Positions 46,301 through 58,300 of a stretch of 64,000 nt of DNA are shown in pieces. The position numbers and the translations under genes were made by a program. Numbering within the stretch: position 1 is the first letter of the stretch; each line of letters begins with the position of its first letter. Origin of the DNA: Dysidea avara (Eukaryota > Porifera > Demospongiae > Dictyoceratida > Dysideidae); NCBI RefSeq assembly GCF_963678975.1, contig NC_089272.1, positions 21,341,399 to 21,405,398 on the forward strand, given 5' to 3'. The notes under the pieces were generated by a model. It was not told where the DNA came from and did not search any database. It saw nothing but the letters and a program-made list of their open reading frames with translations.

Positions 46301-49300
46301 TGGCATTAAGTTGCACTTTGAAGACTGTATAAGGCAGAATATTGAGCTAAAAAGTGATACTTACTGCTGTATGAAAATTCCTTTATACTGGTGCATGCGG
46401 TGAAGCGGTTTCTTAGATAACATGTCTCCATGCCAGGATGACCTTAAGGTTAAACCAATAGGAACATAATGAATGGGGATGATTTATCAGGCTGTGTTAA
46501 ATAGTGAGCTGGTAACTTAATGAAACATTCATTAATCATTTTGTAAATGTGGCCAAATTAGTGAAGGTACCTTATGCACAAAAATCAAAATGTATTATTT
46601 TTTACTGTGTGTCACTAAAAGTAAGCTGGGCTGTTCCACTAATGATTTTCACTGCTATTCTTCTGGCACTCTGTTGGGTCTAATTTCTGTGCCCTTGTTT
46701 CTGGAGCCCATAAATCAACTGGTGACAATCCGAGGCCCTAATACCTCTCCAGCTATATTGGAACAGTTTATTACAACATGGCTCAAAGAGCAGAAATCAG
46801 CTGGATGTTTTCTGGAAATGTAACAAAGTGCTCTCAGTTGATCGAATGCCTCCACTGTCCTCAAATCAAGCCTTGTAACTTCACTTATCTTTTTCTTGCC
46901 CTTATAAGTTATCCCCCACCCACCACCCTACTGCTACCACCTCTAATATTAAAGTAGGATAGGAAAATCCTCAAAAGTATTGTGATTTAAGGGATTATTG
47001 TGCTCTGCCAGCACTATGAGTGTGCCGTGGATAGCTCCACTCATGCTGAACATTTGTTGGGTACTACTTTGGCCACTGACACGCTATAATCAGTTTGGTG
47101 TACAATATGAAACAGGTTACTGAAGCCTATTTAATTAGGAACCTGTATGTCCAACTGTATGGTCATTGTAAAAACCCGAAGCTGTGTAACTTGAATACTT
47201 AAGCCCAAAGCAAACTGGAATAAACAAGTTTCACTGTATTTTACTAATAATTATCCAATTTTCTACTTGTAGTCATAGTACCATCAATACATGGTTATAT
47301 CAGTATATGTACCACTTTCACACCTCACATCAAAGGAAAGCCAATGCATATAATCACATAACGTACTGACTCAAAATGTTAACGAGATATATGCACTGCT
47401 ACCAGTGCATATAGCTCGTTACACACTGCCTTAATGAGATATACACGCTGCCACTAGTGCACTGCCACTAGTGCATATATCTCATTAGCCTGAGACATTG
47501 CACACCAAATAGGAGCGCACACTATATCCAGAAATCATCAGATTTCTTTGATGTATGCTGTTATCCTCTTCTATTATATAGGGAATCAATCAAGCTGTGA
47601 TTGTGGGATTGAATTCTGCCAAACAACCAGTGATTGTGGGATTCAATTTTAATACATCAACAGTAGTTTGTTTTTTACTTTTGTAAATGTAGCAATTAAA
47701 GTAACATAATTAACACTAGTCTCTTAAAATTGCTACATTAGCAATAATAAAATCAAACTACTGTTTGATGTATTAAAATTGAATCCCACAATCACAGTTT
47801 GTTTGGCAAAATTCAATCCCACAATCACAGCTTACTTGGTTCACTATATAAACGAAGGGTATAGCAACTAAAGATTTTGCTAATTAGGTGAGTCTACATG
47901 CTAAAGTAGAACATAAGTTATACCACAGGTACTCGTGCCCATGGTATAACTATTACATATGTACCATGAAGCCACCTAACTTCAAAGGCAAATTTCATAA
48001 TACATACTAGCTGGCCACAGTTAAACCACGGCTGGTTGTATATAGCATATCATAGCCTTGATGTGGAAGCAGTATTACCAATATCTTTATATAAAAACTT
48101 GACCAAAATCAATTGTGAGAATTTATTATTGGTCACATGACGAAAGCCATGCATCCAATTTTGCATCCTGCAGAATTCAGATGGAAGCAATTTGTCACCC
48201 TTGCCATCCTATATATGAGTTGCAAAATGTTGTTAAGGTGAGAATGTAGCATATTCACAAGCAGTCCACCATATTTTTGGATACAGAAAACACCCACTTT
48301 TTGAGTAGCACGAGATGAACACTCTACAGCGAAGCTTACCCCTATAATTTAGTTAATGTTGTAAACAGTCTGTAAAATGATGCAGCGGCTTTAAAATACT
48401 TGTAAAATTGCTTAATTGAACTTTTCCATGATACCCTTAGGATTTGCCCATTCATGTTAACAAACATAAACACAACGTCATTGCTGCTGACCCACAATCG
48501 ATTTTACAAGTTAATAGATTTAGTAGTTTGGTCTCGTATTGGCTTGGGTGATTAATCACTCACGAGCTCTTGCCTGTAATTAGCATGGTACATATCAGTT
48601 ATATCATGGGCCCATGTGGTTTTCCTGATGTGTACACAAAGCCCTTGGGCCTGTGGCCCTTGAGCTTGGGTATATAATTATATCAGGGAAATCATGTACT
48701 CTACATGTACTCACTGATTAAGTCTAGTCTAATAGTTGAATCAGTAGAATCTTCTATCATCAAGTTACATGTGTAGTTCCCTTCATCTCCCTCCGTTAGG
48801 TAATCAAATCGAATAATGGTAGTGTATGTATTACCAATGGAATCATCAGTGGTAAGAACTGTTGGTATAACTGTGATCCTGTTAGAACTTGTAATCTCCA
48901 CCCAATTGAGATTAACCAAATTAGGATCAACAGTTGAAGTAATTGTTACAGTACATACTATATCAATTGCTTCTCCAATTATTCCTCGTGAAACATCAGG
49001 ATCTAAGAATGTCCTTGGTGTGGTTGCTACAAATTAAACATAATCATTACTGCATACATTATTAATTCAGACATTTGCAGAACATGTTAATATCCTACAA
49101 CTAATTATTTACATACAACACAATTACTTACTGAAGCATAGTTGTTCAGTCACTTCTTCCAGTATTCTCTGGGCACTGAAACTATTGAAAAAACTTGTAG
49201 AGAAAACAAGTGATGGGTCACTTGCTATTGTGTGGAGTTCAGATAAACTATTTCCACCAATTCCAACTGCATAAACATCAAATATATTTGTTGCATGAAG

Positions 49301-52300
49301 TCGAAATGCTGCTGATCGTGTTGAAAAGGAACTTCTAGACAACCCATCAGTAATAAATATTGCAACATTTGATATTTCATTTCGTAATTGCAAACTTCCA
49401 AATTGTGCAGAAGTTCTTAAAAAATCTAATGCCCTTGCTGTATCAGTACTAAAGCCACGATTATATGGTAAGCCAGGATTAATAGCTGGTAGTAGAGTAC
49501 TTAAGCTGGTGTGTCTTGATATATTGAATTGAAGACGTGCAAAATCATCAAATAAAATTACTCCCACTAAACTTTCAGGAGAACTAGCTTTAAGAGTAGT
49601 AGTAATGTTCTCAGTGAACTCCCTGACTAGCTGAAACCTGGAGAATCCAATGCTGCTAGTGGTGTCAATTACAAACACCACATCTTTAACAGCTGCAAGG
49701 GTGCAATCTATAAAAAGAAAATTAGTACACACTTTTATATTAACATTAATTGAAGTTAAGTAAGGGTGTTTACAGATCATGACCTATTTTACTGATTGAC
49801 TTATCACTGGATAATGGCCATGTATATATGATACATAGTAGTACTCACTTGGACTAATAGGACATGGTTGACATCTACTATCCAAGTCATATGACACACC
49901 AGAGAACTTTGTGCAGCAGTCAGAGAAGGTGATAGTTTGATTGAGTGGGTCTCCACTACAACCACTTGTGATGTAGCAAGATGGAACTGTAGAATATAGA
50001 GACATAATATGAATACTAATAGTGAAACTGATTTGCATACTATACTCACCTGGAAAGTCCACTATGATAAATCTATTCCTCACAATTCTAGGAGAAGTAT
50101 TAAAGATCACAGTACATTGGTATACTCTACCATCATCAGGAATACGTAATGGTTGGGTGATTAACAGATCACTGTAAATTGCTGAAGTGTTTGTAATGTT
50201 TGGTATTACTCCATCCACTCTCCTCACTGTTGTATTACCAGTAGTCCATATTATATCCACTCTACTAGAAATTCCTCTCACACTAAAAGCATTACATTGT
50301 AAAGTTGTCGATTGACCAAGTGTTGGTGTGTTCAGTGTAGTAACCTCCACAACAGGGGATGGTACTGTATAAGAAAGAGTTAATTTTAATAATAGCCAAA
50401 AATCTTAAAACCACACAATAATTTGTTCGTCTTTATTGCATTAAGCATTCAATTATATATACACTTATAATTTTATTCAGATGTACACATCATGTGATTA
50501 CCCATTACCATGAAAACATTAACAATGTAAGGCATGCAAGGTGGATATGTACAGTCGATAATTTGAATTTGTTTATTAGGTACATAAGCCAATACTGGCA
50601 ACTACATTGAGCAAGTTTATGTTTAAACCATAAAGTATGCATATGTTTTCTGAATTCTCTAGTTAAGTTACTGTACATACTGTATATGTACAAACATACT
50701 TCTGAAATTCTGCAGCCGAACAGTTTGAGATTCAAACATTTCATCTGCTACAAGATCACATGTGTAGTTTCCTTCATCTCCTTCAATTAGATAAGCAAAT
50801 TGAAGTACTGTAGTGTACGCGAAGCTGAATGCATTGCTAGTAATATTGGTTGGTATAAGAGTGACCCTGTTATCAGGTGTGACAATGTTCTCAGAGTCCA
50901 ACCAAGTCAGCTGCACTACATCAGGATCAACAGCAGATGTTATTGTGACTGAACAGATAAGATCTTGCATTTGTCCAATAGTTCCAGAGAAAAAACCACT
51001 GGGCTGTAATGAAATTCCAGGAGAAGGAACTACAGAAAAATATGGTTACACTGACACTGTATATATAGCAAACTATTGGTGCAGTGTTCTTACCAGAGCA
51101 CAGTTGATCTATTATATTCATTTTCACTTCTTGCAGGGCAAATTCACTAAAGAAATTTGTAAAGTAAACAAATCTTGGATCACTTGCAATGGTACGGAGT
51201 TCAAATATGTCAGCACTACCAAATCCAATAGTATAAATATCAAATATATTTGCTGCATGAAGTGCAGCTGCAGCAGATCGTGTAAGAAATTGATTATCAG
51301 ACCGTCCATCAGTGATGACTATTGCAATGTTAGATGTTTCATTTCGTATTCCCAACACCCCATTTTGTGCACTAGATAGTAAAAACTGCAGTGCATTGGC
51401 TGTGTTAGTGTTAAAACCCCTAAAATATGGTAATCCTGGATTAATAGCCGGCAGTAGTGTAGACAAACTGGCGTGTCTTTGAAGGTTAAACTGAAGACGA
51501 GTAAACCTGTCAAACAGTATCACACCAACCATACTTTCTGGAGAAATAAGTTTCAAATTGGTAGTTACATTTGCCACAAATTCTCTTATCCTTTGAAAGC
51601 GAAAACTTCCAATACTGCTGGTGGTGTCAATTAAAAACACTATATCTTTAACCACCTCAATAGAACAATCTGAAATGAAATGCATAGTACTGACAATATA
51701 ACCTGCATACATACTACAGTGTGTACCTGTTGTGGGGCACAGTAAACATTGTCCATTTGAAGCATATGATACACCAGAAAGTTCAAAGCAGCATTGATTG
51801 AATGATATGGAATCATTAAATGATGTAGAGTCATTAAATGATAGAGAGTCATTGCCAATTGGTTCTCCATCGCATCTACTTGTGTTAAAACATACTGGTG
51901 CTATGAAGTAAAATACAATTGTGCAATGTATTTGCGCCCAAAAATAAGGTACAGTACATATTATATTGGTTGATTCATTGACTCTGTGTGGCCATTCCTT
52001 TCTGCATACATGCATAATCTGACAACATGTAGCTATACAGTGTCAAACAAAACACTGATCATACAAGTATGTATGCAAGTAAGCAATCACAAAAAAACCA
52101 CACGGAGACAAACATACAAGTTACAACACAGAGAAAAGAGAAGTGCCTAATGATAAATATCCTTAACAGCAATCCATAGTATTCATCTGCAGTGTAGGGA
52201 ATAATGTGCTACTTTTGTAATGCTTTACATAATATTATTACTTAATGCAGTAACAAAGTAATATAATGTACTACATTTTCACGCCAGTAATATCTAACGG

Positions 52301-55300
52301 ATAGTTACTTCACATAAGTAATGTGTTACTAAATTAGCGTTAACTATACTCGTTACTGTAATATTATTACCTAACGAAGTACTAACGTGTCACTTAACTA
52401 GCACGTTACTGTAATATTATTACCTAAAAAAGTACTAATGCGTTACTTAACTAGCGCGTTACTGTAATATTATTATCTAACGAAGTATCTTTATACATTG
52501 TGTAATATGTAATAATTTACTTTTAAATTGAAGTAATATATAACTGTAACACATTTCATCACAGTGACAGCAACGAGTAATAAGTAATATATTACTTTTT
52601 AAAAGTAGGGCCCAACACTGTCCATCTGTATGTTGATACATGGTCAAGAATACTTCTAACATATATGTATGTACCAGCAATTATTACTGCCATCTTGCTA
52701 AACGTGTTGTCTACAATTCATTATTACTTGTATACATGGGAGATAGAAAATAACATACTGTACAAAAGCTTCGCTACAATCAACAGTTCTACACAACAAG
52801 TAGAGAAAGATTTCATCAAGAGTAAATTTGTTGCAGTGTGTTTGTGCAGGCAGTTAAACTGTATAGTGAATGGACAGAATAGTAAGTTTTGTGTGTAACA
52901 TTTTGTAGGAGTGGTGTGCTTCTAAGGACAATTATTTCGCACACAAGTTTACACGTGTAAAACTAAAACAATTCATTCAACACTTCAATATTCAAGAAAC
53001 TTATGGACTACTTTTAGTATGACTATACAGTGACACACATGTAACAAAGTCACACAAATAGATGGTGTGAGTGCATTCAAGCTCAAACCAAGGGTGTCAT
53101 CAGAGTAGGTACAACCAGTGAGGCCAGAGCCCCACCACGTTTTGGCTGAAATTTTAAAAATTCAAACTAGTTAGCTAACATGCAATACTTGGTGTTATTT
53201 AATGGCAATAATGTACAGAAACAACACTTATCTAACCTGTCTTTCACTGTCAACTTAGTCCATACTATATTCCTCTAAAAATAATTACCGTTATAAGCCT
53301 TGATTTTGGTTCTCTTTGTAGCTGCTTTGGAAACATTAATTACACTCCTAATCAAAAAGTAAAAGTTAAACAGGAGGTGCTTTATGGTCATTTTCCAGTT
53401 TTGTTTATGTAATTGGACAGATGGTTGTGGTATTTGGGATCAATAGTGCAAACATTGTAAACAGGAAGGAGTAAAATAGAAGCTGAGCACTATTTCTTTC
53501 CTGTTTACAATGCAAGAGCTATTAATCCTAAATACCACAGCCATCCATCCTATTACAAATTAATCCAACAACCATAGCAACTGTTACTAAGCTCAAAAAA
53601 TAACCACTACAAAAGACCAATCACATTTAGCCACCATTGCATAGAAGTCGCATTCCTATGGTCCAAAAGTGATGTTTACCTTAGCAACAGTTACCTAGCA
53701 ACCATTGCTAAACAACCATTGTTTTATGCTATGGGGCATCTATCACTTCGGTAACACTAGTTGTCAAACCAGACATGTAGTTCCAATAGAAACATACTAC
53801 ACTATTTTAGCCAATCAGATCAGTATTACAGATTTTCTCAAGGGATCTTGACAAACAAGGGTAATACTAATTCTATTGTCCAAGCACTTGACATATTTCA
53901 AAATAATACGTCAAGATGCTATTGAGAGTGTTATATTGTAACACATTCACTTGTTGGATTAATCACTGAACATCTGTTAGGTAGCTAGCTAGCTAGCTAG
54001 CCAAGCACCTTGCACTCAGTGCTACAGCCCAGAGTGCCTCCAAATAGCATATCAGTGAACAATTTCAATTTTTTCTGGGAAGGGGCATGCCCCAGACTGA
54101 GTCTTACCACTTTCACTTTTACTCTGACACCCCTAGCTTGGTTCTAACTATACAATCCAAATATATAGCTTACCAGGAAAGTCCAACATCATGCTTCCAC
54201 TAGAGTTGGTTGGAGGATTTTTATTAATTACAACTGTACACTGGTACGTTCTACCATTATCAAGTACAGTTAGTTCAGGTAGTACAAGTGAATCAGTGTA
54301 GATTGCAGAATTGTTGCTGATGGTGGCTGAAGTATCATTAACTATTCTCACTGTCTTACCATCAACACTCCATATAATATCTACAGCACTACTGATTCCT
54401 ATCACAGTAATAACTGTACAGTCCAGTGTTAATGGATCACCCAAAACTTGATCATCAAGTGTAGTGACCAGCACAACTGGGTTTGGCACTGCAGAATATA
54501 AGGTATCAATAATTTAATACATACCAAAATACTCTGTACTTGCTTTAATGTGACTGTAGCATTACACTTACATCTGAAATTTGTCAACTCTATTGTCTGA
54601 AACTTCAATGTGTCATTTACTACTGAGTAGCAGGAGTAGCTACCCTGGTCATCTTCAAACAAAGGATCAAACCGAAGAGTTGTAGATAAAGTGCTGCTGT
54701 TTAAACTGGTGGAGTTATCAGCTGAGATGATAGTTATTCTGCCATCATCAGTGGTTATGTTGTCAGCATTCAACCACTCCAATTCAACAGTGTCAGGATC
54801 AACTTCAGGTGGTACAGTAATAGAGCAGATTAAATCTTGTCTCTGTCCTTTAGTATTTTGTAGAAAACCACTTGGTTTGAAAGAGATTATTGGACCACCT
54901 GCACTACCTACACAAATGTAAACAAAATATTCAGTTTATAGTTTGCTTGTCACAATACATGAATGCACTAACTACAGTGAACAAACCTGAACAAAGATTT
55001 TCTATAATGCTTTCCTGCAACAGTCTAAGCCCATTGCTGTTGAACTGATTTGAAAAGAAAACAAATTCTGGATCACTAGCAATTGCATTGAGTTCTGATA
55101 TGTCAGCACCATCAACTCCAACAGCAAAAACATCAAATAGGTTTGTAGCATGTAGTGAAGCTGCAGCTGATAGGGTTGCTGATCGACTGTTAGATCTTCC
55201 ATCAGTTATAACAATTGCTACATTAGGAACTCCACTTCTAATTCCCAATATTCCATTTTGGGAACTTGACAGTAACAATCTCAATGCCCTTGCAGTATCA

Positions 55301-58300
55301 GTTCCTCCTCCATTGTAAGGTAAGCCAGGATTAATAGCTGGTAACAGTGTGCCTAAACTGGTGTGGTCTCTGAGATCAAATTGTATACGGGCAAAACTTT
55401 CAAACAGAATAACTCCCACTCTACTTTGAGGAGAAGAGCCTACAACATCAGCTACTATGTTAGCAGTGAACTCCCTAATTAGCTGAAATCGAGATCTTCC
55501 AATGCTTCCAGAGTCATCAATAACAAACACCAAATCTAGTGGTGCATTGGGTGAACATCTACATTCTACAAAAGAAATGGTATTATCATGAAGCCATACA
55601 CAGAAAGTATACAGTACTTATAATTAAACTTAAGCCATATGTGTACTTACTGTATCTATGTATAGCTACAGGTGTACTGTATGTGTGCACAAGTATATTA
55701 AGTGCTATCCCACATATGTAAACATTTGATTACATACACAAATTTCATGCTTGTCAGGATTCTGTATAGTATAATTAAACCATCACTATGCCTTCATACA
55801 TGTTGTTTGAGTTCAAGTGCAGGAACTTCAACCTCTAGTTCAAAGCAGTAACTTTCTCATACATTGTAAGTTAATTTAATATTGTGTTACTTCTACAACC
55901 AGGGGTTGAAGTTCCTGCACTGAATCCTTTGATGAACGTAAAATTTAGAAATGATACACACCATGCTATTAAATTAATTGCTAGATTTGTTTTGCATTAA
56001 TAATAACACATTATTTGCAATCCACCAAGTATTTTGTAATTGATCAATTACGTAGCTATGCATAATTAAAGAAGTGTAACTTGAAAAAACCCACTTTAAA
56101 CTGCAAATTACACACAGAAGAATCTTCTCACTTCTTTTAGAACTTGCTTATTGTATTCTAATGAAAACTAGACAAAGCCTCATTATTTTCATATGTGTTC
56201 ATAGAACATATACCCTCTTTTAACTCAAAAGCATACACTATTCCTAGTGTAGCTTGTTCACGACACATGCATACATAAATACATGCACACAGACACACAA
56301 CAATTTCAGGAAAGGAGGCATGTGCCCACAGCTGACTGCTGTGGGTACATGCCTGGCTTAAAAAACATCAAAACATTTAATTTAGATGCTTTTATACTAA
56401 CCTATGTAATAAAATGTGCTATAGCATTTACATGTATAGAAAACATTGGTTGGATGTAACAACCACTGCAATGACCATAATAATCAACACACATGGTAGT
56501 GTGTTGTGCAGTCAACAAGCACAGTTTTCTAACTTGGTTCTGTAATTACATATTATACATAATAGGATTTCATCCATCTGTAAAAACTTTAGGATGGAAA
56601 CAGATCATAGGTTATAATTTTTGTGGAAACTCTCTTGGCATGGGCACGATTCTTTCCATGGTAGTTCAACCCTCAACTATCTCTAAAATGTACAACATTC
56701 AAAGTTCATCTAATTTTTCATATTGTAGTCTTCTGTTTCTTTTGTTTTGTAACACACAAATAGTTTGAATATGTTTAAATTTGAAGGTTACATAGACATG
56801 TTTAACTCTGGCAATTGAGTTTCCATTTGATACAGATAACATATAGAACTAGTGAGGTACAGGAAGTGACTTGTTGTCACATTTACAAGACAAGTTATAT
56901 TATGTATATAGAAACTTATCAAGGATATAAATCTGACTACAGATGAGGTAATGATAAGAAAACCAAACATGACTAACAAGAACAAGATGACTGAAATATA
57001 CTAATAGCTAGAGCAGTCACATGGAACTTGCCAGCTATCCATCTTGTTTATTTTCTACCTTACAAAAGAACATTCTATACACTACCTTACCAATTAATGT
57101 TTAATCTCAAGCAACAAAAGCTTTGTAAGGTTCTATATGTTAATTAAAATTGAGTGCATTATTAGAAGCTTTGCACTTTTCACAGCTCAGCTGTCATTAT
57201 ATTTACAACATTGTCTACATCTACACATACCAGATGCTGGTGGGATAGGTATGGTAAAACTTTCTGTAGCTGTAATTGCTGGAAATGAATTTATCACCAC
57301 CTCACACTCATAGGTACTACCAATATCATCAATACTCAATGATGATGTGATAAGAAATGAGTCCCTGTAAGCTGCTAATGTTCCAACATTACTGGCCAAT
57401 ATGTCGTTTTGTCTTCTAACTAGAGTGTCACCAGTTCTCCATATAATGTCCACTCTACTAGTAATCCCTCTCATGGTGGCTGCACTACATTGCAGTGTCA
57501 GTGGCTGGTCAATTGTTGGGGTGTTTATGGTAGTTATTTCAACGAGAACAGATGGAGTATCACCTACAAATACATAGCAAGTTATTTAACAAACACAACC
57601 ATGTAACTGCAGTATGTAAAGTAAGCCTTTATGAATGGGCTCAAACAAAAATAATTACAAACAAACATACATACAGATATCATCATAAACAATAATTATT
57701 CAGTCAAACCTTTATGAATACAATTTTACAAAAACTACAAAGTTTAGGGAAATACACTTATATAACCATGCAGTTGTTAAGCTGATTTTTAAAATCAACA
57801 TGATTAACTATCTAAACATTACAACTGAATACATATCATTCATCTTACAATCTGTAAAGTTAAAGTTAAGGCAAATTTTACTTACTTGGATTTATAATAG
57901 AAAATTCATTTGTTTGGAATATCCAAACACCAGGAATGTCAATGTTACTTGTATTGGAAATATTAACAATATCCTCTGTTCCTGATCCTGGAATGGCAAA
58001 AAAACGTCTACCATCACCTGCATTAAGTCCTGCCTGTACTGTTGTGTTTCCATCAAAAATTTCATCAATTGTTTCAAACAAACTATCGACATAATGAAAT
58101 ATCACAAACGTTTCAGTGCCACTGATGACAATGATGCACTGAAACACATTGTCCTGTAAAAATACAGTATACAGTAGTCAAATGTACCATCAAAGACAGT
58201 TAGTTCATTACCATATTTGAGTAGTAATCCCATTCAGCAATGTCCCAAGTTGCAATGAATAGACTAGTAGCACTAAATCTCTCTGCATTGGGATACACCC

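Larger units (their letters stand above)
45866..48714. other. Junction intron of the internal duplication
   Basis: 2.85 kb. The right part (down to about 47100) matches the intron that follows exon 25 and gene A exon 14 (CCTATTTAATTAGG, CTTAAGCCCAAAG). The part next to exon 15 matches the intron before exon 4 (ATAACTGCAGT, ATCAACATGATTAA). The crossover point lies between about 46000 and 47100. A 77-codon ORF at 46590-46823 (plus) is not recognised. Confidence 0.75.
51901..54173. other. Gene B intron 7 (2.3 kb) with two element insertions
   Basis: The gene A counterpart is 805 bp. The extra sequence is the hAT-like MITE at 52190 and the 1-kb TIR element at 53090. Confidence 0.75.

Noticed and set aside
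46590-46823. 77-codon plus-strand ORF in the junction intron
   Set aside because: Protein-like composition at its end but no family recognised and no paralogous copy in the window; left as a note only.
50927-52015. Long minus-strand open frame of 362 codons spanning a Cys module and vWA2
   Set aside because: It reads through two introns whose GT-AG borders are conserved in gene A and in the tandem duplicate; the tail after the vWA is the Ig exon in a wrong frame.
52190-52620. Regular GTTACTGTAATATTATTACC blocks as a CRISPR-like array
   Set aside because: Eukaryotic context, irregular spacing, TIR ends and target duplication identify a MITE.
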